Shown in pieces: positions 8,955 to 16,194 of a stretch of 28,097 bases of DNA (its first letter is position 1; each line of letters begins with the position of its first letter). The notes below the pieces were generated by a model that saw only the letters and a program-made list of their open reading frames with translations, was not told the origin of the DNA and made no database searches. The stretch is from positions 1-28,097 of the forward strand of contig CAYTKT010000027.1 of NCBI GenBank assembly GCA_964438605.1, written 5' to 3'. The translations under genes were made by a program, and so were the position numbers. This stretch comes from Alangreenwoodia sp964438605. GTDB lineage: Bacteria > Bacillota > Clostridia > Peptostreptococcales > Anaerovoracaceae.

Positions 8955-8983
8955 TTGACACAATGCAGTTCCTGATGTAGAAT
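8955..8983 (+). promoter_or_regulatory. Near-consensus sigma-A promoter driving the abi-linked RNA
   Basis: TTGACA (8955-8960) and TAGAAT (8978-8983) are separated by exactly 17 bases. This is the strongest promoter by eye in the window. Transcription should start near 8990, just before the hairpin-forming RNA, and read toward the Abi_2 gene. Confidence 0.75.
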
Positions 8984-8989
8984 ATATTC

Positions 8990-9055
8990 ACCGATTAGGT
9001 TTCAGATACTCGTGAGGACTGAGACCGGGGGAGGACCTGAGGGCCCTCCTTTTTG
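8990..9055 (+). ncRNA. Short structured RNA upstream of the Abi_2 gene (probable abiF RNA motif)
   Basis: A transcript of about 65 nt is bounded by its own promoter and an intrinsic terminator. Hairpin 1 pairs GGTTTCAG (8998-9005) with CTGAGACC (9019-9026), eight pairs including one G-U, around a 13-nt loop. Hairpin 2 is the terminator stem at 9030-9049. Known: a conserved structured RNA called the abiF motif was described by comparative genomics upstream of Abi_2/abiF genes and was proposed to work as a non-coding partner of the protein. Inference: this RNA belongs to that class, because of its position and two-hairpin form; I cannot confirm it against the covariance model. It could act as an antitoxin or guide-like RNA, or the terminator could simply attenuate abi expression. 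Confidence 0.6.
9030..9054 (+). terminator. Intrinsic terminator of the abi-linked RNA
   Basis: GGAGG (9030-9034) pairs with CCTCC (9045-9049). After an A-C mismatch, CC/GG pairs close a TGAG tetraloop. The stem is followed at once by TTTTT (9050-9054). It should release most transcripts 55 bases before the Abi start codon, so the protein would be made by read-through or from a second start. Confidence 0.75.
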
Positions 9056-9078
9056 TGTTTCCGGACATTTTTTGCCCG

Positions 9079-9103
9079 GCAGGTTTTTTAATACCTGCAG
9101 GAG
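9079..9103 (+). promoter_or_regulatory. RBS-adjacent hairpin of the Abi_2 gene
   Basis: GCAGGT (9079-9084) pairs perfectly with ACCTGC (9093-9098). The stem directly abuts the Shine-Dalgarno AGGAG (9099-9103), six bases before the ATG at 9110. It could limit ribosome access or shift with the upstream RNA fold. Confidence 0.5.
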
Positions 9104-9109
9104 ATCAAA

Positions 9110-10048
9110 ATGACAAAACCCTTTCTAACATACGAGCAGCAACTCGAAAAATTGACAAAAGAAAAACATCTCATTATAAATAACCCCGAATTCGCCGCTC
9201 AAAAACTGCAGGAACTCGGATATTTTACACTGATCAGCGGATATAAGGAACCCTTCCGTGACCCGATGACGAGAATTTATCTTGCTGACACCACATTTGA
9301 GGATATTTACGCCCTCTACCAGTTTGACGACCAGCTTCGTGATCTGACCTTTAAATATCTCTGCCAGATCGAAAAAAAGATGCGCAGTCTGATTTCCTAC
9401 GCTTTTTGTGAAGAATACGGGGAACTTCAAAGCGAATATCTGAATATCGATAATTACACTTACTGCGCAGGAAAAAGACGCCGGGAACTCGAAAATCTGC
9501 TTAAGACTCTCGACAGGCTGGCCAATAAAAATAAAAAATACGACTATCTCGCCTATCAGAGACGCGTTTATCAGAACGTTCCGCTTTGGTCACTGATGAA
9601 TGCATTGACTTTCGGCCAGCTTTCAAAAATTTATTCTTTCCTGCCGGACAAGATTCAGAGCAAAATCAGCCGCCAACTCGTCAATGTCAATGAACGCCAG
9701 TTAAACCGTTACCTGAAAGTTCTCGTTCTTTACCGGAATGTCTGCGCTCACAACGAGCGTCTGTTCACAAAAAAGGTTTACTCGGAGATTCCCAACACGC
9801 TGCTTCATCACAAATTAAAAATACCGCAGAACGGTGCGCAGTACGTCTGCGGCAAAAAAGATCTGTTCAGTATCGTGATCACCTTCCGTTATCTCCTGCC
9901 GAAGCAGGATTTTCTGATATTTAAGCGAAAATTATCCAGATTGATTGAAAAATATCTGAAGCAGAGCAACCGAATCAGTGAACCACAGCTTCTCGATTTT
10001 ATGGGATTTCCATTAAATTGGAAAACAATTACAAGATACAAAATCTAA
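9110..10048 (+). CDS. Abi_2 (AbiD/AbiF-type) abortive-infection HEPN protein
   Basis: A 312-residue protein of the Abi_2 family (AbiD, AbiF and relatives), first known from lactococcal phage-resistance plasmids. Family signs: the N-terminal helix MTKPFLTYEQQLEKL, the block LGYFTLISGYKEPF near residues 36-49, the segment VPLWSLMNALTFGQLSKIY near 157-175, and the R-x4-H motif of HEPN ribonucleases, RNVCAH, at residues 209-214, followed by NERLF. R209 and H214 are the predicted catalytic pair for RNA cleavage. Length is usual for the family. It is the only plus-strand gene in the window and follows a promoter-hairpin-terminator RNA, so the RNA and protein probably form one unit. No phage or plasmid genes flank it. 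Family and HEPN motif are secure; toxicity and trigger are inferred. Confidence 0.9.
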   Translation: MTKPFLTYEQQLEKLTKEKHLIINNPEFAAQKLQELGYFTLISGYKEPFRDPMTRIYLADTTFEDIYALYQFDDQLRDLTFKYLCQIEKKMRSLISYAFCEEYGELQSEYLNIDNYTYCAGKRRRELENLLKTLDRLANKNKKYDYLAYQRRVYQNVPLWSLMNALTFGQLSKIYSFLPDKIQSKISRQLVNVNERQLNRYLKVLVLYRNVCAHNERLFTKKVYSEIPNTLLHHKLKIPQNGAQYVCGKKDLFSIVITFRYLLPKQDFLIFKRKLSRLIEKYLKQSNRISEPQLLDFMGFPLNWKTITRYKI

Positions 10049-10113
10049 CTTATTACATCATATAAAATACATCAAAATTTAGTAAAATATATCTTTACAG
10101 ATTTTAACATCCC

Positions 10114-10133
10114 ACTTGTTTTTATAAGTTTTT
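10114..10133 (+). terminator. Weak terminator-like hairpin after the Abi_2 gene
   Basis: ACTTGT (10114-10119) pairs with ATAAGT (10124-10129) around TTTT and is followed by TTTT. The stem is short and A+T-rich, so it is at best a weak terminator, 65 bp after the stop codon. Confidence 0.35.
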
Positions 10134-10138
10134 ACAAA

Positions 10139-10260
10139 ATGATGCTAAAATCTAAAGCTCCTGTGCGGCAAAAGCGGCACAATATGTGTTTTGCAAGCTT
10201 ATTTTCCAAATACATATTGTGTCCGGCTGGTGCGCAGCGCTTTTGAAACTCCAGCATCAT
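10139..10260. repeat. 122-bp imperfect palindrome (MITE-like or long-hairpin element)
   Basis: The ends are ATGATGCT (10139-10146) and AGCATCAT (10253-10260). Inside, CACAATATGT (10178-10187) pairs with ACATATTGTG (10212-10221), and the stretches between pair in blocks with gaps. The loop is about 24 bases. It carries no gene of its own. It may be a decayed miniature inverted-repeat element or a long RNA hairpin. A 63-codon minus-strand frame across it has no RBS. Confidence 0.65.
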
Positions 10261-10368
10261 AAAATTATTTTTGCAAAGCAATTCTGCATCACCACATTGA
10301 TTATTCAGAGATGAGCAAAACAAATATTTTACAAAGTTAAATCACAACATATAATTTGTCCATCCGAA

Positions 10369-10730
10369 ATTCGCTATCTGTCGTTTATCACCGTTCACAG
10401 ATCGGATTTCTGTTTCTCTATTTCTTTTATTCGACCCACCGTTTAGCAAGCGTCAGATAGCAGGTTTACTGCCGTTCACAGACCGGATTTNNNNNNNNNN
10501 NNNNNNNNNNNNNNNNNNNNNNNNNNNNNNNNNNNNNNNNNNNNNNNNNNNNNNNNNNNNNNNNNNNNNNNNNNNNNNNNNNNNNNNNNNCCACCGTTTA
10601 GCAAGCGTCAGATAGCAGGTTTACTGCCGTTCACAGACCGGATTTCTGTTTCTCTATTTCTTTATTCGACCCACCGTTTAGCAAGCGTCAGATAGCAGGT
10701 TTACTGCCGTTCACAGACCGGATTTTTGTT
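10369..10730. repeat. 80-bp tandem repeat array, interrupted by an assembly gap
   Basis: The unit starting CCACCGTTTAGCAAGCGTCA appears at 10436, 10591 and 10671; the last two starts are exactly 80 bp apart. The visible parts are identical until the last copy changes after GGATTT near 10726. A diverged copy (10369-10435) precedes the first clean one. Each unit holds two small dyads, GCAG-GTTTA-CTGC and CAGA-CCGGATT-TCTG. There are no variable spacers and no cas genes, so it is not CRISPR. True copy number is unknown because of the N run. Confidence 0.9.
10491..10590. other. Assembly gap of 100 N
   Basis: Exactly 100 N, the usual placeholder for a gap of unknown length. It falls inside the tandem repeat, which probably caused the assembly break. 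Confidence 0.98.
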
Positions 10731-10786
10731 TATCCCTGTTATTTTAATTATTTTAAAATTGATACAACCCGTACATAATCCGCAAA

Positions 10787-10828
10787 GCGGCCGTGTGCGT
10801 TTCTGAATCCAGAAACGCACACGGCCGC
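10787..10828 (-). terminator. Terminator of the GH26-like gene
   Basis: A perfect 19-bp stem (10787-10805 with 10810-10828) with a 4-base loop lies 22 bp after the stop codon at 10851. On the minus strand it is followed by TTTG, a short U-tract. Confidence 0.75.
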
Positions 10829-10850
10829 CAACTCCTGTAACTATCAGAAC

Positions 10851-12641
10851 TCAGTTCTGCGGCGGATATCCCTGTTTTCCTGAAATCAACACACTTTTCG
10901 ATGCTGCATCATACTCGACATAAAAATCAAGCGCTTCACCCAGATCCCGAAGTTTGAAATAATTATTTCCATTTATTACATACGCGGTAAACTCCTTGGG
11001 AACGCCGTTAAGGTAAACAGTATTCCAGCTTTCGAGAGCCTCAATCCTGTCCTCCTGAGATGACGGCTTCCGTTCCGAACCGTCCGGCACATACGGCTTT
11101 CCCGTAGCCAGCGTCACGCTTTTCGTTGCATCGTCGTAATCCACAGAAAACTGTTTCGCGCTGCCATTAAGCAGCATAGCGACATCCCGCAGCTTAAAAT
11201 AATTATTCCCGCCGATTACATAAACCGACAAATCCTGCCGGACGCCATCAAGAAGCAGTGGATTGCTGGTTGGTACGGCCGTCAGCGATTTCGTACTGAA
11301 CGAATACGTTTTCTCCTGTCCGTTGCTGAATTTTACAGCCACAGTATGCTGGCCCGCCGGCAGCGCATCTGCATTCACCGTATAAGAATAAGGATAATCA
11401 ACCGCCGTCGCCGCCCAATTACCGTCGATAAACCAGTTGGCCGTCAGCTTATCTGCAGAATACGTATAAGCGCTGAGCCGGACGCTGCCGCTCCATTCCT
11501 GCGGATATGCGGAAAGCTTCGTATAATAAGAAGCTGTGCCGTTACACGAGCTGAGAAGCGTCGGATTACTCATGATGCCCTGATTATAAGCCGTCGTCAC
11601 CGCGTCGTTTCCGTAAAGACTGTACTGTGTCAGCGTGTCTCCGAAATTCGTATCGGAGTAAATCATGCATTTAATCTGCGGATAAACCATCGTCAGAAAA
11701 GAATATGCCTTCTGGACACGTTCCTGGGCGAAAGCCGACGTGTCATTGCCCAGATTGACATAAGCGGAGCCGCCCTCAGTCACGATGACCGGCTTGCTGT
11801 GGCGGTTTGACAGATTGATCGTCTGCTGAATATTCAGCATCGGATCGCCGTAAGTGCCGACTCCGTAAAATGCGTCGTGAGCCGTGTCCCCGTTAATCGC
11901 CAGTTTGTTATAATAAAGGGATGTTCCGATCCAGTCTACATACGCATCGCCCGGATAAAAGGTTTCCATATCCACACCTTTCTCTCCAGAAAAATTCGGT
12001 GAATAAACGAGTGCAACATTCGGCGCATACTGGCGCGCCAAAGACGCGATATGCTGATAAGAAGCAATAAATGCAGCGCCTTCCGGCATGGTCGTCCAAA
12101 CAGTCACTTCACCGCCTACGCGCAGAAAAATCGGACACGACAGCGTGTTTAGATAAGAAAACATTTCAATTAACCGCGCATCATAGGCGCCGGCTGTAAT
12201 CGGCGCACAGTCATTGCCTTCGTTCGTATAATTCAAGTTCACGAGAAATGCGTGCTGCCCGTCCTCGATCACCTTTCCGTAAAGATACGACCAGTACTCC
12301 AGGCTGTAATCACCCGTCATGTCAAAATAGAACGACACAGCCGACTCCCCTGCCAGACTTGAATCATTAAGAGTACCCCAGCCACCGTTCACCTGGCCTT
12401 CCAGCAATACTCTGCCGTAATAAACGCCATTTTGAGGCTCCCATTTAGCGCCGTAATACTTATAATCGCCGCCCGCCGTCTGCGACACCGCGTAAATTTC
12501 CGTATTGGCGCCGATATCCTTGTACGCTGTTTCAAGCGTCGTCGTATCCTGATCCGCCGATGCCGTCACCGGAACAGCGCACAAAACGACTGATGCCATT
12601 ACCGCAGCCAGAATTCTTTTGAATTTTCGTTTCTGTTTCAT
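10851..12641 (-). CDS. Secreted GH26-like glycoside hydrolase with two C-terminal stalk (copper amine oxidase N-like) repeats
   Basis: A 596-residue exported protein. A signal peptide spans residues 1-29, with probable cleavage after TASA. The catalytic region resembles glycoside hydrolase family 26 (beta-mannanase and related). IFLRVGGEVTVW supplies a candidate acid/base E178, PVIVTEGG a candidate nucleophile E289, and FYPGDAYVDWIGTSLY between them is a typical GH26 strand. In classic GH26 the acid/base follows His; here GGE replaces HE, so activity is uncertain. An Ig-like domain follows at about 380-450. Two PF07833-type repeats lie near 460-515 and 537-592, each with the block NYFKLRD; these are thought to act as wall-anchoring or stalk modules. 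The start at 12641 was chosen by AGGAG nine bases upstream. It is probably monocistronic. Confidence 0.75.
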   Translation of the reverse strand: MKQKRKFKRILAAVMASVVLCAVPVTASADQDTTTLETAYKDIGANTEIYAVSQTAGGDYKYYGAKWEPQNGVYYGRVLLEGQVNGGWGTLNDSSLAGESAVSFYFDMTGDYSLEYWSYLYGKVIEDGQHAFLVNLNYTNEGNDCAPITAGAYDARLIEMFSYLNTLSCPIFLRVGGEVTVWTTMPEGAAFIASYQHIASLARQYAPNVALVYSPNFSGEKGVDMETFYPGDAYVDWIGTSLYYNKLAINGDTAHDAFYGVGTYGDPMLNIQQTINLSNRHSKPVIVTEGGSAYVNLGNDTSAFAQERVQKAYSFLTMVYPQIKCMIYSDTNFGDTLTQYSLYGNDAVTTAYNQGIMSNPTLLSSCNGTASYYTKLSAYPQEWSGSVRLSAYTYSADKLTANWFIDGNWAATAVDYPYSYTVNADALPAGQHTVAVKFSNGQEKTYSFSTKSLTAVPTSNPLLLDGVRQDLSVYVIGGNNYFKLRDVAMLLNGSAKQFSVDYDDATKSVTLATGKPYVPDGSERKPSSQEDRIEALESWNTVYLNGVPKEFTAYVINGNNYFKLRDLGEALDFYVEYDAASKSVLISGKQGYPPQN

Positions 12642-12716
12642 CTTGATTCTCTCCTGTTGATTAAAGACCCGTACCGACTGCATATTCCTGCCGCCGTTAC
12701 TGTAATTGATAGAGTT

Positions 12717-12725
12717 ATTATATCA
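12717..12725 (-). promoter_or_regulatory. Extended -10 promoter of the GH26-like gene
   Basis: On the minus strand TGATATAAT (12725-12717) is a perfect extended -10 (TGnTATAAT), 75 bp upstream of the start codon. The -35 region (about TTTATC at 12745-12740) is weak, as often tolerated with an extended -10. Confidence 0.5.
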
Positions 12726-12786
12726 TCCCTGATAATCAAGATAAACACTTACAACAAAATTAAAAATAAATATCAGCGCCTTATCT

Positions 12787-13504
12787 TCATTCAAGCGAAT
12801 CAAAACACTCCCGCAGCTTGCCGATGGCCTTTTTTTCAATACGCGATACATAAGAACGGCTGATATGAAGCTCGTCGGCTACTTCCTGCTGAGTCATTTC
12901 CTCCTGATTAAACAGGCCATACCGCTTAATCAGAACGATACGCTCCCGTTCCCGAAGTCTGGACTTCAGCGAGGCATAAAGATGTTTTAATTGGATATTA
13001 TTTTCCAGTCTCTCATAAATCTCGCTGCCGTCGGTGCCCAAAATATCATTAAAACTGATCTCATTGCCTTCCTTATCTGCGCCTAGCGGCTCGTTAATTG
13101 AAATTTCGGCCCGCTCCTTTTTCGACTTACGCAGATACATCAGAATCTCGTTTTCCACGCATCTGGCCGCATACGTCCCCAAGCGCACACTCCGACCGGA
13201 TTTATAAGTGTCGATGGCTTTAATCAGGCTGATTGCCCCGATAAAAATGATGTCGTCGGCATCAATGCCCGTATTCGAATACTTTTTCGCGGATATGAGC
13301 CACCAGTCTGAGATTGTGCTCGATCAGCGCATTTTTCGCCTCAAGACGCTCTTTTTCAGTGCCCGTTTCCATCCTTCGGATACCGTCCGCTTCTTCCTCG
13401 GAACTCAGCGGCTTCGGAAAAGATTTTCCTTCCGAAATATAAAACGGCATAAAGATCAGCGGGTAACTGAGGAACAGAGTGGAAAGCAAGATAGACAGCC
13501 CCAT
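12787..13504 (-). pseudogene. sigK: Pro-sigma-K gene split by a one-base frameshift
   Basis: Two overlapping minus-strand frames together encode a normal-length (238-residue) RNA polymerase sigma-K factor, the late mother-cell sigma factor of sporulation. The N-terminal part (13504-13262) has a hydrophobic pro-sequence (MGLSILLSTLFLSYPLIF), then FPKPLSSEEE and IEHNLRLVAHIREK. The C-terminal part has DADDIIFIGAISLIKAIDTY (region 2), LGTYAARCVENEILMYLRK, GADKEGNEISFNDILG, and the region 4 helix-turn-helix QQEVADELHISRSYVSRIEK. The frames join if one A is removed from the A5 run at 13283-13287, giving HIREKYSNTGIDADD. The start has AAGGAAG upstream. Possible causes are a homopolymer error, a real null mutation, or a rare regulated shift. 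No skin-type element interrupts the gene. Confidence 0.85.
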
Positions 13505-13990
13505 GTTTTCTTCCTTTCCGCATAAATATGCTTTACTAAAAACAAATTATCACGGTAAACTCCGCAGAATCCGGCCGGACCGCGCGCTCCCTGCGGATTA
13601 TCTGCTGATAGTATTTTATGAAAGAAAATGTCGCATATTGCCTGACCCTGAAAAATAGGTACAACTCCGGTCTTTATCACTTATCCATGCGCCTTCATAC
13701 ACATTCGGTCTTTCATCGCGCATCCTACTTTTCAACCCAAAGAGCGGCCGACAGGATGAATCGACGCCCCGGCCCTCATTCTCTAACAAACATGTTCAGG
13801 CGATCTGACAATTTTGCCTTTGAAGCTATTCTCAAGCAACTCCGATCACTGCTTAATAATTTTATATTCGTAATCAGATATGCTAAATGATAATATTACA
13901 TCATTCGATGCCCCAATCAATATCTCACCATCGACCTTTGTGTTTTTATGACTGACCATATCATGAACGCAGATGCCATCATCTGATTCC
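13505..13990. other. Intergenic region upstream of sigK, no gene seen
   Basis: No supported gene. An imperfect inverted repeat lies around 13564-13605 (CCGCAG and CTGCGG arms, with a palindromic TCCGGCCGGA inside). A 90-codon plus-strand frame (13618-13890) lacks an RBS and any recognisable motif. The sigK promoter should lie here, but I cannot pick a mother-cell promoter with confidence. Confidence 0.4.
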
Positions 13991-14100
13991 GTCAACTATC
14001 ACGCACCCTAAAGGTACATGGCTTGTATCTGCCGAGCCGCAGTCACGGCTTACGCTTCCGGCCTTTAACCCCGATTAACCTCGATAAGTATTAGCACTTA
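13991..14100 (-). mobile_element. Degenerate IS200/IS605 right end with possible omega-RNA-like stretch
   Basis: The plus-strand GTCAACTATCACG, followed by CCCTAAAGG and GGCTTG (13991-14026), fits the common IS200/IS605 right-end form GTCAACTAC-stem-CTAAAG-stem-GGCTTG, with a decayed stem. Further in (14027-14100), the minus strand has the hairpin AGCCG-TGACTG-CGGCT and a G-rich stretch, as expected for the omega-RNA scaffold that overlaps the 3' end of tnpB. A 49-codon frame ends next to it (14247-14098); I do not recognise its product. No transposase gene survives here. Confidence 0.5.
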
Positions 14101-14301
14101 TAGTGTCTTTCGATTTCCATAGCCGCCGTTTTCTGCGCCCTGTGCGGCCTCTTCCTTGCAGGCCGGCTTTATGCGTTCCACCAGAGCGCATAACAAAAAC
14201 GGCAGCGTATCATATCCCAGCACTCTGCGAGCCAGCAATACACACATTCTGCCGATTTTTGCCTCCTGTATCCCCGGTTTTAATCATCCAAAACAAACCT
14301 G

Positions 14302-16110
14302 CTATTCCATCTCAATTTCTGCTTTTTCCATCTTCACACGACACTGCTTCCGGAAAAATGCAATGCCAATATGCCAACATTCCGTGTAACCTTCAATCAT
14401 CAGTTCTTCGTGATAGTCTTTCTCCGTGATCTGCGACAATGCCATCTGCGCTGCCGTCTCCATACTGCGCTTGCTGACGCTTTCCGCGAGTTTCAGTTCG
14501 ATGACGGCCGCCGGCTTGTCCGTATCCACACTGTGGAACACGCAGAGGTCATACCTCCCTCGTCCCGATTCACGGTTCGACTTGACACGGTAGTCAGGTG
14601 CCATGTTCGCTAAAACACCCGCTAAAAAGCCGTGATAAAACGCCTCCGGACTGTCCATGTAACTAATCGTCTGCTTCAGCAGCACCGTCAGTTCTTTTTG
14701 AAACGCTTCCGCGTCACCTGTCAGCATCGCACGGTATAAAGAGCTCAAATCGCGCGTCATGACCTGCTCGTCAAACCAGTTCATGATGTGATCCCGGTAG
14801 ATCGAGCGCACCTCGCGGTTGGGAAGCGTTAATTTCATATAGATTCGATCCGGATCTTCCCCTTTCTGTTTCTCTCCCATCCGTTCCGAAACTTTTTTCA
14901 GATATCCGGTGAAAAACAGGAAATTCCATAAATTATTCTGAAGGGTCTGCGGAGAAAATCCCATCCTGCTGTCTTCTTCGTCCGTCCTTTTCCCGTTTTC
15001 AGCACTTCTAACTTCTTCATACGTGATGTCTTCATGAATCGGTTTTTCTATCGTCCCGCCGGCCAGCAGATCTTCCAGTTCTTCACGCGCAGTTCCGTCC
15101 GCCCTGCGAATCAGATCGCGCACGATTTCGTTGGAACTCGTGTTCGCCCAGTAAGGCCGGACAAAAGCGTTTTTGTTTGCGCGCAGATCGCTCATAAAGT
15201 TGACGACGCTCCACGGATTGTATACCTCCGAATTTCCAAAAAGATAGCCGTCGTACCAGTCCCGGATATCGTCCATACGATCTTCCATGCCATAATACGC
15301 GGCCATCGTTTCCACTTCTTTTGGCGTGAAGCCGAAATACTCGCCATACGTTTCATTGAGAATGGAAACGACACGAAAATTGTTCAAACCGGTAAAAATG
15401 CTCTCCTTACTGATACGCAGACAGCCCGTAATCACCGCAAAATGCAGATTATCGTTCGTCTTGAGCGCTGATTCGAACAGCGAACGGATAAACGAGATCA
15501 TCTGGTCATAAAAACCGCGAAAATGTGAGTTTTCCAATGGAACATCATATTCATCGATCAGGACGATACTTTTCTTGCCAGTTACTTTATAAAGGCAATC
15601 TGATAAAAATTGCAGCGCATCCGCATAATGTGAAGTCTTTGCTTCCCAGTCTTTGATCTGACCAAAGAGTTTTTTTTCTGCCTCAGACAGTCTGTCGGAA
15701 TTTAAAACAAATTCGTGGCGGTGAAATTCTCTGGCGATCTCTTTGACCAACATATCATACGCCATGGAAAAATTCTCCTGCTTGGCTGACTTCAACGTCA
15801 GCGAGATCACCGGATACCGCTGCATCTGCTTCGCATATTCTTCGCCGGCATCCATGATCTTCAGGCCCTCAAACAGCGCCCGGTTCTCCGCATTCAGCGC
15901 CTCGTTTCCCGTGTCCTCAAAGAAATATTTCAGCATACTCATATTCAGCGTCTTACCAAACCGCCTCGGTCTGGTAAACAGCGTAACTTTCGAAGAATTG
16001 TCGAGAAGTTCTTTGATCAACAATGTCTTGTCAACATAATAAAATCCGTTTTCTATGATTTCTCTAAAATTCTCCGTGCCAATCGGCAGCGGTCTGTATT
16101 CCTTCGCCAT
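14302..16110 (-). CDS. AAA-ATPase-like / PD-(D/E)XK nuclease (DUF1703) protein, paralogue A
   Basis: A 602-residue protein with the family opening MAKEYRPLPIGTENF and YVDKTLLIKELL. The P-loop is RPRRFGKTL (G52-K53-T54) and Walker B is SIVLIDEYD (D186-E187). The central part includes FTGLNNFRVVSIL and FGFTPKEV. The C-terminal PD-(D/E)XK-like domain has YRVKSN, then Asp near 520 (GRYDL) and the E-x-K of AVIELKLAE near 536-538. The family is greatly expanded in gut anaerobes; no cellular function is established, and a link to DNA processing or genome defence is only inferred from the domains. The start at 16110 has GGAGG seven bases upstream; the frame is open to 16152. Its middle 1.1 kb is the same as in the next gene, while its last ~150 residues differ strongly. 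Confidence 0.9.
   Translation of the reverse strand: MAKEYRPLPIGTENFREIIENGFYYVDKTLLIKELLDNSSKVTLFTRPRRFGKTLNMSMLKYFFEDTGNEALNAENRALFEGLKIMDAGEEYAKQMQRYPVISLTLKSAKQENFSMAYDMLVKEIAREFHRHEFVLNSDRLSEAEKKLFGQIKDWEAKTSHYADALQFLSDCLYKVTGKKSIVLIDEYDVPLENSHFRGFYDQMISFIRSLFESALKTNDNLHFAVITGCLRISKESIFTGLNNFRVVSILNETYGEYFGFTPKEVETMAAYYGMEDRMDDIRDWYDGYLFGNSEVYNPWSVVNFMSDLRANKNAFVRPYWANTSSNEIVRDLIRRADGTAREELEDLLAGGTIEKPIHEDITYEEVRSAENGKRTDEEDSRMGFSPQTLQNNLWNFLFFTGYLKKVSERMGEKQKGEDPDRIYMKLTLPNREVRSIYRDHIMNWFDEQVMTRDLSSLYRAMLTGDAEAFQKELTVLLKQTISYMDSPEAFYHGFLAGVLANMAPDYRVKSNRESGRGRYDLCVFHSVDTDKPAAVIELKLAESVSKRSMETAAQMALSQITEKDYHEELMIEGYTECWHIGIAFFRKQCRVKMEKAEIEME
14764..15942. repeat. Shared ~1.18-kb block, copy in paralogue A
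   Basis: Matches 16639-17817 at a constant offset of 1875 bases. I found only two differences, at 14806 (G versus A) and 14830 (T versus C), both near the low-coordinate edge. From 14831 to 15942 the copies appear identical, and antisense frames across them translate identically. Outside the block the genes diverge abruptly on both sides. Confidence 0.9.
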
Positions 16111-16194
16111 AAAATCGCCTCCGTTTCTGCGTGTGATATTTCTTCCTTCCATCCGGAATCATGGTAAGTGTTGTCTTGAGGATAAAAAGAACAT

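Noticed and set aside
10369..10730. CRISPR array
   Set aside because: Units of 80 bp are identical end to end with no variable spacers, and there are no cas genes nearby; this is a plain tandem repeat.
13262..13300. Programmed -1 frameshift in sigK at A-AAA-AAG
   Set aside because: The downstream frame needs a +1 shift, not -1, and there is no stimulatory stem; five A residues are too few for efficient transcriptional slippage.
12787..13504. Skin-like element excised from sigK
   Set aside because: The two halves overlap and are contiguous; nothing is inserted between them.
13618..13890. 90-codon plus-strand ORF upstream of sigK
   Set aside because: No RBS, no family resemblance, and biased composition; probably chance.
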